Assembly: GCA_022825195.1 (NCBI GenBank)
Contig: JAJDYL010000221.1
Coordinates: forward strand, 1-37,487
Source of the DNA: Alphaproteobacteria bacterium
GTDB lineage: Bacteria > Pseudomonadota > Alphaproteobacteria > Bin95
DNA length: 37,487 nt
Reading direction: 5' to 3'
Positions 1 to 7,007 of the stretch are shown in pieces. Within the stretch, counting starts at the first letter, position 1; each line of letters begins with the position of its first letter. The notes below the pieces were generated by a model. The model saw nothing but the letters and a program-made list of their open reading frames with translations, made no database searches and was not told the origin of the DNA. The position numbers and the translations under genes were made by a program.

Positions 1-264
1 CAGAGCCCGTTCGATGTCAACCGGATGGGTGTCATGTCCCTCAATGAGGTTGGAGTAGTAGCAATTCATGGCCCGGACGAGATCGGCCAAGGCGGCGATT
101 GCTCCTTCCGGCAAGCTGCGCCGCAACCCCGCTGACTTGGCGGCCAACTCCACCGCAAGCTCAATTAGGTTCGGTCGATGGGCCGAATCCTCGCTCACCA
201 GCAGTGGTTCCATCACCGCGATGACTTCTCCTCGGTCTTCCAATCCGGATACGTCCGCTTTCAT
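1..264 (-). CDS. Fic family protein, N-terminal part (cut by window edge)
   Basis: The minus strand is open from ATG at 264 to base 1, giving 88 residues that continue beyond the window. The end of the visible part reads NCYYSNLIEGHDTHPVDIER, which fits the N-terminal Fic_N region (S-N-x-I-E-G) found before the catalytic Fic domain. Fic proteins usually transfer AMP from ATP to a hydroxyl side chain of a target protein; the HPFxxGNGR catalytic motif would lie off the window, so activity cannot be judged. In this family the (S/T)xxxE(G/N) inhibitory helix can lie N-terminal; the visible S-N-L-I-E-G-H is in the right region, though its exact role is unproven. The promoter is AT-rich and carries paired 12-bp repeats that overlap the start codon. 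No partner gene is visible upstream. Confidence 0.8.
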   Translation of the reverse strand, partial: MKADVSGLEDRGEVIAVMEPLLVSEDSAHRPNLIELAVELAAKSAGLRRSLPEGAIAALADLVRAMNCYYSNLIEGHDTHPVDIERAL

Positions 265-363
265 GTCCGCTTTTTTCCGTATAATTACCTATATATAACA
301 TGTAGTTAATCACCTTCATAGCCGTGTATTGCGGCCCGAAAGTCCGCTTTTATGTCCGGAAAA
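251..363. repeat. Two pairs of 12-bp direct repeats around the fic start
   Basis: Two tandem copies lie at 251-262 (ACGTCCGCTTTC) and 263-274 (ATGTCCGCTTTT). Two more lie at 340-351 (AAGTCCGCTTTT) and 352-363 (ATGTCCGGAAAA). The pairs are 89 bp apart and flank the AT-rich promoter region (275-335). The proximal pair covers the fic start codon (262-264) and its next codons. The layout fits an operator for autoregulation of fic; the protein that binds is unknown. Confidence 0.55.
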
Positions 364-418
364 AGAACCGCCTTGATCGGTCACGGTAATCCGTAAAGAC
401 CCACTGGCTGAACACACG

Positions 419-478
419 CCCCATCGTGAAGCGAACGTGAAAGGAACCTCCGCCCGCGTTCACACCGGCTTCATGGGG
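419..478 (+). other. Stem-loop in the leader of the DUF4397 lipoprotein gene
   Basis: CCCCA (419-423) can pair with TGGGG (474-478), TGAAGC (427-432) with GCTTCA (468-473), and GAACG (433-437) with CGTTC (457-461). This would form one long, bulged hairpin that ends 43 nt before the lipoprotein start codon. It could be a structured 5' leader or an attenuator; no T-run follows it. Confidence 0.35.
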
Positions 479-521
479 GATGCGTGAAGCTGCCTGCGCG
501 AAACAACTTAAGGAGCAGGCC

Positions 522-1475
522 ATGAAAACTCTCTTGATGGGCATCGCAACCGCGCTGTGCCTAACCGGTTGCGGAAGCTCGAACAACAACGAGGCGCCGC
601 CGACCCCAACGCCACCCCCGCCGCCCCCGGAACCCGATGCGTTCGTCGAGGTGATCCATGCCTCGCCCGACGCGCCGAACGTGAACATCCGCATCGACGG
701 GGAGGAGGCGTTCAGCGACGTGCCCTACAAGGCGGTCGGCGGCGCCCTGCTGGTCGAGGAGACGGTCTCGGTCGAGGTGGAAGGCATCATTCCGGGCGGC
801 AACGCCGTCGTGATCGGACCGGCGGACATCGACCCGGTGACTGGAGACCGGACCACGGTGGTCGCCGTCAACGGCGTTGCGGAGATCGAGCCATTGGTGC
901 TTTCGGCATCGGTCGAGAACCTGAGCGGCACCGATGCGCAGGTGCGCATCGTGCACGCGGCGCCGGTGTCGCTGCTGGCATCGATTTACGATCCGCAGGA
1001 CGCCGAGGCGGTCGCCTCGGCCGAAATACTCGACCGGCGCACGCCGGCAGCGGTTCGCCTGATCCACGCCTCGCCGGACGCCCCGGCCGTGGACGTGGTC
1101 GCCGGGGACAATTTCGACGCCCCGGCGGTCGCCGGCTTCGCGTTTCCGGAAACGACGCCATACCTGGACATCCCGGCGGGCGAACTCAACGTGAAGGTCG
1201 TGCCCAGCGGCTCCACCACGCCTTCCGACGCAGTGATCGACGCCACGCTCGACTACGAGGCCGGCACCGCCTACTCCGTCTACGCGACCGGGTTTGTGCC
1301 GTTGGCGCTGGGCTCGTACGATGTGACGGTCACGCCGACAGGCACAACCGATGCGGCCATCGGCCCGGTCGCCGTCAGCGTCGAGGCGGGCGGGATCTAC
1401 ACGGCAGCGGCGCGAGACGCCGCCGGTGGCGGGGCACCGCTGGACCTGATCCTGCTGGACGACTTTGCGCCCTAG
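522..1475 (+). CDS. DUF4397 domain lipoprotein
   Basis: This is a 317-residue secreted lipoprotein. The start at 522 is preceded by AAGGAGC (510-516); an in-frame ATG at 480 would place extra residues before the signal and is less likely. The signal peptide ends in the lipobox L-T-G-C, so Cys17 would be lipidated. A Pro-rich spacer of about 13 residues follows, then repeats of a DUF4397 beta-sandwich unit marked by VEVIHASPDAP, VRIVHAAP and VRLIHASPDAP. Such proteins are surface or periplasmic and their function is unknown; a role in adhesion or in the envelope is only a guess. A hairpin directly after the gene suggests a single-gene transcript. Confidence 0.85.
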   Translation: MKTLLMGIATALCLTGCGSSNNNEAPPTPTPPPPPPEPDAFVEVIHASPDAPNVNIRIDGEEAFSDVPYKAVGGALLVEETVSVEVEGIIPGGNAVVIGPADIDPVTGDRTTVVAVNGVAEIEPLVLSASVENLSGTDAQVRIVHAAPVSLLASIYDPQDAEAVASAEILDRRTPAAVRLIHASPDAPAVDVVAGDNFDAPAVAGFAFPETTPYLDIPAGELNVKVVPSGSTTPSDAVIDATLDYEAGTAYSVYATGFVPLALGSYDVTVTPTGTTDAAIGPVAVSVEAGGIYTAAARDAAGGGAPLDLILLDDFAP

Positions 1476-1491
1476 CGCCGGGCGGATTGAG

Positions 1492-1515
1492 TTGGGGGGT
1501 GGCGACACCCCCCAA
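1492..1515 (+). terminator. Perfect 9-bp hairpin after the lipoprotein gene
   Basis: TTGGGGGGT (1492-1500) pairs perfectly with ACCCCCCAA (1507-1515) around a 6-nt loop, 17 nt after the stop codon. There is no clear T-run, so it may be an imperfect intrinsic terminator or a 3' stabilising hairpin. Confidence 0.6.
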
Positions 1516-1548
1516 TGTCAGGTTCGGCAGCACGCAATTGGGAAATCG

Positions 1549-2469
1549 ATGGCGGCATCACAGCCCGCAGGAGCGACAACGACCGGCAAGCGCGATTGGT
1601 CCGCCATAGGGGCTGCGATCCTTGCGGGCGCGGCCGTCGCTGCCGCCGCCGGTCACGGCGCCCTCCCGCTGGCGGGCATTCCGGTCCCCGCGGCCTGCAT
1701 CGCCCTGGCGTTCTTGATGCAGTGGATCGGGTTTCTGTTCGCATGGGCGCGAAGGACCGAACGGTTCTACGACCTGACCGGCTCGATGACCTTTCTCGCC
1801 GTGACGGCGACCGCCCTGGCGGCTGCGGGGAAGCCGGACGCGCGCGCCCTCGCCATCGCGGCGCTGGTCGGGATGTGGGCGGTGCGCCTGGGGCTGTTCC
1901 TCACTCGGCGCATTCATGAGGACGGCTTCGACCGCCGATTCACCGAAATCAAGACGCGCTTCAGCGCGTTTCTGATGGCCTGGACGCTGCAGGGCCTGTG
2001 GGTGTCGATGTCGGTCGGTGCCGCACTGGCCGCCATCGCCTCCACCGCCCGGGCTCCGGCCGACGGATTCCTCGCCGCCGGCATGCTCCTGTGGGCGGCC
2101 GGGTTCGCCTTCGAGGTGATCGCGGATGCGCAGAAGCGCCACTTCCGGGCGGACCCCGCGAACGCCGGCCGATTCATCCATACCGGGCTTTGGGCCTGGT
2201 GCCGCCACCCCAACTACTTTGGCGAGGTGCTCCTGTGGACCGGCATCGCCGTGGCCGCCTGGCCCGCCTTGTCCGGCTGGGCCCATCTTACGCTGATGTC
2301 GCCGGTCTTCGTCTGGCTGCTCCTGACGCGCATGAGCGGCATGCCCCTGCTGGAGGCGTCGGCCGAGCGCCGCTGGGGAGGCGATCCTCGCTATCGGGCG
2401 TACCGCTCGCGGACGCCGGCCCTCTTTCCGTTGCCGCCCCGCTTTCAACGCGGCAGTTATACTCAATGA
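1549..2469 (+). CDS. DUF1295 membrane protein (steroid 5-alpha-reductase-like fold)
   Basis: This is a 306-residue protein with about seven hydrophobic segments. Near the C-terminus it carries GLWAWCRHPNYFGE, the R-H-P-N-Y-x-G-E signature of DUF1295. That family is related to steroid 5-alpha-reductases and isoprenylcysteine methyltransferases, which work on lipids at the membrane using NADPH or SAM. I chose ATG 1549; the open frame extends upstream to 1465, but that part overlaps the previous gene and its terminator. DUF1295 genes often sit beside FAD amine-oxidase-like, DUF1365 and cyclopropane-synthase-like genes, and such a set lies 3-8 kb to the right on the other strand. A lipid-modifying role is therefore likely; the substrate is unknown. 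Confidence 0.85.
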   Translation: MAASQPAGATTTGKRDWSAIGAAILAGAAVAAAAGHGALPLAGIPVPAACIALAFLMQWIGFLFAWARRTERFYDLTGSMTFLAVTATALAAAGKPDARALAIAALVGMWAVRLGLFLTRRIHEDGFDRRFTEIKTRFSAFLMAWTLQGLWVSMSVGAALAAIASTARAPADGFLAAGMLLWAAGFAFEVIADAQKRHFRADPANAGRFIHTGLWAWCRHPNYFGEVLLWTGIAVAAWPALSGWAHLTLMSPVFVWLLLTRMSGMPLLEASAERRWGGDPRYRAYRSRTPALFPLPPRFQRGSYTQ

Positions 2470-2495
2470 GCGCAAGCCAGTGTTCAACCCAACGC

Positions 2496-2588
2496 AACGC
2501 GTCCTGACCCCGCTCAACGTGCAGCCGCGCCAAGGCGTCAAGCCTTGAACCGCAGGCTGATGAGCGGGCGGCAAGGGAAGCGCGTTCC
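2496..2588 (+). promoter_or_regulatory. Structured nhaA leader RNA, candidate ion riboswitch (nhaA-I-like)
   Basis: The 138-nt gap before nhaA can fold into nested helices. CCCGCTCA (2508-2515) pairs with TGAGCGGG (2561-2568), CAGCC (2522-2526) with GGCTG (2555-2559), and CAAGGC (2531-2536) with GCCTTG (2542-2547) around a 5-nt loop. AACGCG (2496-2501) can also pair with CGCGTT (2581-2586), closing the whole domain about 20 nt before the start codon. The nhaA-I and nhaA-II RNA motifs (reported Li+-sensing riboswitches) occur at exactly this kind of site. I cannot match the consensus from memory, so the class is inferred from gene context and structure only. Confidence 0.55.
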
Positions 2589-2607
2589 GACTAGACGGAG
2601 CCAATCC

Positions 2608-3804
2608 ATGCGCACCGACCCGGGCAAGCAGACCTTTTCCTCGTTCCTGCTCAACTTCATCCGCCTCGAAACCGCCGGCGGGGCATTGCTGCTCCTAGCC
2701 GCTGGCTTGGCGATGATCGCCGCCAACACGCCGCTCCTGCCGGCCTACGAACTCCTGCTTGAGACCCGCCTGGCCGTCACGGTCGGCGGCGCCGGCATCG
2801 ACAAGCCCCTGCTGCTCTGGATCAACGATGGCCTGATGGCGGTGTTCTTCTTCCTGATCGGCCTGGAGGTCAAGCGCGAGATGCTGGAGGGCGAGCTGTC
2901 GTCCCCCGACCGGATCGCCCTGCCGGCCATCGGCGCGGCCGGCGGCATCCTCGCTCCGGCGTCGATCTACGCGCTGCTGAACTGGCACGTGCCCGCCGCC
3001 ATGGACGGCTGGGCCATCCCGGTCGCCACCGACATCGCGTTCGCGCTGGCGCTGCTCGGCGCCTTCGGCGCCCGCGTACCCGTCGCGCTGAAGGCCTTCC
3101 TGCTGGCTCTCGCCATCTTCGATGACCTTGCCGCCATTGCAATCATCGCGGTGTTCTACGTGGGCGAGCTGTCCGCCGGCATGCTGGCGGCCGCGGCCGT
3201 TCCCCTGCTGATGGCCGTGGCGCTCAACCGCCGGGGGGTGGCCAACGTGCCCGCCTACGTCCTGCTCGGCGTGGTGCTGTGGGTCGCCGTCCTGAAGTCC
3301 GGGGTGCACGCAACGCTCGCCGGCGTGCTGATCGCCTTCTGCATCCCCATGCGGGACCGGGCCGGCGGCTCGCCGCTGAAGGACCTGGAGCGCGACCTGC
3401 ACGGGCCGGTCGCGTTCGCCGTCCTCCCCGTGTTCGCCTTTGCGAACGCCGGCGTCCCGCTGGCCGGGATGGGGATTGGCGACCTCGCCAACCCCGTGAC
3501 CCTCGGCATCGCCCTCGGGCTCCTCGTCGGCAACCCGATCGGCATCCTCGGATTGGTGCGGCTGGCGGTGCTGCTGCGCTGGGCCTCCCTGCCCGAGGGC
3601 GTGACCTGGGCGCAGCTGGCGGGCGCGGCGTTCGCCTGCGGGATCGGGTTCACGATGAGCCTGTTCATCGCCAGCCTCGCCTTCGAGCATGGCGGCGGCG
3701 CCCACTGGGCCGCCGACAAGCTCGGCATCCTGCTCGGCTCGCTCGCCTCCGCTGCTGTCGGCGGCCTCATTCTGGCCCGCGCCCTTCCCCGGAATCCCGG
3801 ATGA
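2608..3804 (+). CDS. nhaA: Na+/H+ antiporter NhaA
   Basis: This is a 398-residue inner-membrane antiporter that exports Na+ or Li+ in exchange for protons. The translocation residues are present: Asp142 in VATDIAFAL, and Asp172-Asp173 in AIFDDLAAIAII (equivalent to E. coli Asp133, Asp163 and Asp164). The end has the typical GIGFTMSLFIASLAF segment. ATG 2608 was chosen because homologues begin just before the conserved FIRLETAGG; the frame runs open to 2545, but that would cover the leader helices. The gene lies downstream of DUF1295, behind a structured leader that may sense ions, and ahead of a response regulator on the same strand. Confidence 0.95.
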   Translation: MRTDPGKQTFSSFLLNFIRLETAGGALLLLAAGLAMIAANTPLLPAYELLLETRLAVTVGGAGIDKPLLLWINDGLMAVFFFLIGLEVKREMLEGELSSPDRIALPAIGAAGGILAPASIYALLNWHVPAAMDGWAIPVATDIAFALALLGAFGARVPVALKAFLLALAIFDDLAAIAIIAVFYVGELSAGMLAAAAVPLLMAVALNRRGVANVPAYVLLGVVLWVAVLKSGVHATLAGVLIAFCIPMRDRAGGSPLKDLERDLHGPVAFAVLPVFAFANAGVPLAGMGIGDLANPVTLGIALGLLVGNPIGILGLVRLAVLLRWASLPEGVTWAQLAGAAFACGIGFTMSLFIASLAFEHGGGAHWAADKLGILLGSLASAAVGGLILARALPRNPG

Positions 3805-3823
3805 TGCGGGGCCGGGAAGGCCA

Positions 3824-3940
3824 ATGACGCTTGATCGGCTGCGCCGCCGGTATATCCTCGGTGCCGCAGCCGGCGCGTGGGCCTTGGCGATGCCCATCCT
3901 GCCCGGTCTGCGGGAGCGCCTTGAAAAGCCGGCGCGGTGA
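3824..3940 (+). CDS. Possible 38-residue single-span membrane peptide
   Basis: A short frame with ATG at 3824 lies between nhaA and the response regulator and is preceded by a GGGAAGG purine run. It encodes a basic start (LRRRY), one hydrophobic segment of about 17 residues (ILGAAAGAWALAMPIL) and a charged tail. It fits a small membrane protein of unknown function, perhaps a partner of NhaA. In GC-rich DNA such frames also arise by chance, so this is tentative. Confidence 0.3.
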   Translation: MTLDRLRRRYILGAAAGAWALAMPILPGLRERLEKPAR

Positions 3941-3962
3941 TGGAAGACAATCGGACATTCCC

Positions 3963-4664
3963 TTGGACGCGAAGCTGAACGTCCTTCTGGTTGAGGACCA
4001 TGCGGAACTGGCGGGAACGGTCGGCGCCTACCTCGAGGCCTGCGGCCACGAGTTGGACTACGCCGCGGACGGCTTGGTGGCGCTACACCTTGCCGCAACG
4101 GAGTCCTATGACGTGGTGGTGCTCGACGTCATGCTGCCGGGGGTGGACGGCTTTGCCGTCTGCCGGCGCCTGCGCGAGGACGCCCGGGTGACGACGCCGA
4201 TCATCATGCTCACCGCCCGGGACCAACTCGACGACAAGCTGACCGGGTTCGATGCCGGCGCCGACGACTACCTAGTGAAGCCCTTCGACATGCCGGAGCT
4301 GGCCGCCCGCATCGAGGCGCTGTCGCGGCGGGCGAAAGGCTTGACGGCCCGCTACGAGATCGGCGAGCTTTCCCTGGACACCGAAACCCTCGAAGTGCGC
4401 CGCCGGGGCCAGCCCGTCCCCCTCTCCGGGACCGCTTTCGAGTTGCTCCGCGTGCTGATGCGCGAGCATCCCAAGGTGGTCTCGCGCCGCGACCTGGAGC
4501 GGGCGGTCTGGCGCGACGAACCGCCGGAAAGCGACGCCCTGCGCAGCCATCTCTACAATCTGCGCCAAGCCCTCGACCGGCCCTTCGACCGACCGCTGGT
4601 GGACACGATTCCCGGCCGCGGCTACCGGCTGCTGCTGCCGGACGCGGCCGGGAACCCCAGCTAG
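3963..4664 (+). CDS. OmpR/PhoB-type response regulator
   Basis: This is a 233-residue DNA-binding response regulator. The receiver domain comes first, with the phosphoacceptor Asp55 in VVLDVMLPG and Lys106 in YLVKPFD. A winged-helix Trans_reg_C domain follows, ending with LVDTIPGRGYRLL. The start is taken as TTG 3963, right before KLNVLLVEDH; the frame is open further upstream, but that part looks non-coding. The stop codon overlaps that of the sensor kinase gene on the opposite strand, so the two genes are convergent rather than co-transcribed. By position it is the partner of that kinase. The likely targets are the lipid operon to the right, and perhaps nhaA; no binding site was identified. 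Confidence 0.9.
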   Translation: MDAKLNVLLVEDHAELAGTVGAYLEACGHELDYAADGLVALHLAATESYDVVVLDVMLPGVDGFAVCRRLREDARVTTPIIMLTARDQLDDKLTGFDAGADDYLVKPFDMPELAARIEALSRRAKGLTARYEIGELSLDTETLEVRRRGQPVPLSGTAFELLRVLMREHPKVVSRRDLERAVWRDEPPESDALRSHLYNLRQALDRPFDRPLVDTIPGRGYRLLLPDAAGNPS

Positions 4665-5980
4665 TCGGCCCGGAACCGCAACTCCACCGAGGTGCCCTGG
4701 CCGGGCTGGCTGCGCGCCTTGATCGTCCAGCCGTGCTTCCGGCTGAGGCGGCGCACGATGGACAGCCCCAAGCCGTGGCCCTTGGCCTCGCCGCGGCTGC
4801 CCTCGGCCCGGTAGAAGGGCTCGAACATGTTGGCCAGCTCCTCCCGGGACATGCCGATGCCGTCATCCTCGACGCGCAGGCCATCCGCAAGCAGCGTGAC
4901 CTCGACGTGGCCGTTCTCCGTGTAGGTGACCGCGTTGCGCAGGAGGTTGCCGACGACGATGCGAACCACGGGCGCCGGAGCCTGAACCGTCAGTTGGCTG
5001 CCCCCATGCAGCTGGAGCCGGTTGCCGCGCCGCCGGGCGGTTTCCTCAAGGGCCCGGATCTCCGCCTGCACAATCGGCTGCACCGGCGTCGCCTCACCAT
5101 CCCCTTCCTCGATTTCCTGACGAGCCAGCAGCAACAGCGTCCCCAACAGCGATTCCATGCCGTCGGCGGTGCGGCGCATGCGCGCCAGCGCCTCGCGGTC
5201 GTGCGCGGGCCGGTCCCGCTCCCGCTCCAGAAGATCCAATGAGCCCTTGAACACGGCCAGCGGCGTGCGCAGCTCGTGCCCCGCGTCCCGGGTGAAGACG
5301 CGCTCCCGCTCGATCGCCGCCGTCAGGCGGTCGGCGAATTGCTCAAGGGCATCCACCAGCGTCGCCACTTCGGCATCGGCGTTCTCGCGCAACGCATCGA
5401 AGTCGAGTTCGAAGCTGCCCATGCGGTCAAGGTCGATGGCCTCCAACTGACGCGCCAAGCCCACGATGGGCGACAGTGCCGCCTGCGACCAACGATAGGC
5501 GACGAACAGCAGCCCGTAGATCAGCAGCAGCACGATGGACAGCGGGACGGTGCCGAAGTAGAAGGCGAGGTCGGAAACCTGCTCCGCCTCGAAGACCAGG
5601 TACAGGCGCGCGCCGCCCCGGTCGGAGACGTGCACCAGCCGGCTGCCGTCCGCCATGTGAACCCGTCGGAATCCCGGCTGTTCGCCGCGCAAAACGGGGG
5701 GCAGGCGGCTTCCGGCGGCGGCGCCCGGCGATGGGAGTTCGGCCAAGTAGCCCCGCAGGTTGGCCGTGTGGGGCAGGGGCTGTCGGGGGTCGGCGTCCCG
5801 CAGTTGCCAGTAGTGCTCGGCCTCGGAAGCCAGGGCCTGCCGCGTCAGCAGGTCCTCGACGACCAGTTGCGTGATGTAGATGCCGATCAGGGTCGCCGTG
5901 CCGATGACGGCCAGCTGCAGGGCGAACAGCCGACCGAGGCGGGCGCGAAGGCCCCGGCGCCGCCGGGCGCGGTCAGCCAC
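4661..5980 (-). CDS. Sensor histidine kinase, last gene of the lipid operon
   Basis: This is a 439-residue inner-membrane kinase. TM1 (LQLAVIGTATLIGIYI) and TM2 (VPLSIVLLLIYGLLFVAY) flank a periplasmic sensor of about 90-100 residues. A HAMP-like linker follows, then the H-box RDAGHELRTPLAV with His235, the N-box NLLRNAVTYT, G1 VEDDGIGM, the F-box MFEPFYR and G2 GHGLGLSIV. The start is GTG 5980, which overlaps the end of the upstream methyltransferase gene by 8 bp, so translation is probably coupled. Its stop TAG lies in the CTAG at 4661-4664 that also ends the response regulator. Location in the acyl-chain-modifying operon suggests that it senses membrane state or a stress that damages lipids; the signal is unknown. 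Confidence 0.9.
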   Translation of the reverse strand: MADRARRRRGLRARLGRLFALQLAVIGTATLIGIYITQLVVEDLLTRQALASEAEHYWQLRDADPRQPLPHTANLRGYLAELPSPGAAAGSRLPPVLRGEQPGFRRVHMADGSRLVHVSDRGGARLYLVFEAEQVSDLAFYFGTVPLSIVLLLIYGLLFVAYRWSQAALSPIVGLARQLEAIDLDRMGSFELDFDALRENADAEVATLVDALEQFADRLTAAIERERVFTRDAGHELRTPLAVFKGSLDLLERERDRPAHDREALARMRRTADGMESLLGTLLLLARQEIEEGDGEATPVQPIVQAEIRALEETARRRGNRLQLHGGSQLTVQAPAPVVRIVVGNLLRNAVTYTENGHVEVTLLADGLRVEDDGIGMSREELANMFEPFYRAEGSRGEAKGHGLGLSIVRRLSRKHGWTIKARSQPGQGTSVELRFRAD

Positions 5981-7007
5981 GGCGGCGGAAAAGGTAGTGG
6001 GCGACAAGCCACTCGCTGCCGCCCCGCCAGCCGAACAGCTCCTCGCAGGCGATGAGGAACAGGCGCCAGCGCTGCGCCTCGCGGCGCGCGGCGCGGACAT
6101 CGCCGTCGCCGGCAAGCGCCCGGGCGGCAGCGTCCCGGTTGGCATCGACGTTGCGCAGCCAGGCGCGGGCGGTCCTGCGGTAGTGCGCGCCGGACAGCTC
6201 CCAGCGCCGCTCGATCCGCAAGCTGTCCTGGAAGTGCAGCAGCGTGTCGCGCGCCGGCATCAGCCCGCCGGTGAAGAAGCGGCGGCCCATCCAGTTGCCG
6301 TCCCCGTCCGCCTCGAACGGGTACATGAGGTGGCGGTGGCAGAAGATGTGCACGAACAGGCCGCCACCGGGTGCCAGCCACCCGGCGATTCGGTCCAGCA
6401 GGGTCGAGTGGTTGCGCACGTGCTCGAACATCTCAATCGAGATCACGCTGTCAAATCGCTCATCAAGTTGCAAGTCGTTGACGTCCGCGGTGCGCACGCG
6501 CACGTTGGCCAGGCCGAGCTCCTGAGCGCGGGCTTCGATGAACGCCTTCTGCGAGACGGAGTTGGAAACCGCCAGAACGCTCGAGGTGGGATAGCGTCCG
6601 GCCGCCCAGAGGCTGAATGCGCCCCATCCGCAGCCGAGGTCGAGGATGCGCATGCCGTCCTCGAGTCCGGCGCGCCGGGCGTAGAGCTCCAGCATCGCGG
6701 TCTCCGCATCGGCGAGCGTACGGACGCCCGGCGGCCAGTGGCAGGCGCTGTACTTCAGCCGGGGCCCGAGCATCAGGCGGAAAAACCCGTCGGGCACCTC
6801 GTAGTGCTGCGCGTTGGCGGCCGCCGTCTCCAGGGCCACGGGGCCGGCGCGCAGCGCATCGAGCAGCTCACCGTAGCGCCGCGCCGCCCGCTCGGCGTCG
6901 TCGGCGCCCTCCTGCCGCAGCCGCGCGGCGATCAGGCGGCGTGCGCCGATGCGCACCAATGGGTCCGGCAACAGGCCGCGCTCGGCGAGTTCCAGCAACG
7001 CCTTCAT
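5973..7007 (-). CDS. SAM methyltransferase, cyclopropane-synthase superfamily (CNMT-like)
   Basis: This is a 344-residue protein of the short class related to plant coclaurine N-methyltransferase. It has LKYSAC (84-89), the SAM motif ILDLGCGWGAFSLW (121-134), EMFEH with Glu195 and His196 (the positions of the catalytic Glu/His pair in CNMT), VHIFCHRHLMYPFE, FFTGGLMP, and a C-terminal WRLFLIACEELFG. It lacks the N-terminal domain of classical Cfa. ATG 7007 overlaps the previous stop codon (ATGA), so it is translationally coupled to the cfa-like gene. The bacterial function is not settled; from context a methyl transfer to an unsaturated or oxidised acyl chain is likely. Confidence 0.85.
   Translation of the reverse strand: MKALLELAERGLLPDPLVRIGARRLIAARLRQEGADDAERAARRYGELLDALRAGPVALETAAANAQHYEVPDGFFRLMLGPRLKYSACHWPPGVRTLADAETAMLELYARRAGLEDGMRILDLGCGWGAFSLWAAGRYPTSSVLAVSNSVSQKAFIEARAQELGLANVRVRTADVNDLQLDERFDSVISIEMFEHVRNHSTLLDRIAGWLAPGGGLFVHIFCHRHLMYPFEADGDGNWMGRRFFTGGLMPARDTLLHFQDSLRIERRWELSGAHYRRTARAWLRNVDANRDAAARALAGDGDVRAARREAQRWRLFLIACEELFGWRGGSEWLVAHYLFRRRG

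Noticed and set aside
68..298. 76-residue open frame on the plus strand at the left edge
   Set aside because: The minus strand encodes a recognisable Fic N-terminus over the same bases.
2695..4098. 467-residue open frame antisense to nhaA
   Set aside because: Low-complexity sequence rich in Gly, Glu, Gln and Arg, typical of antisense shadow frames in GC-rich DNA, and fully covered by intact nhaA.
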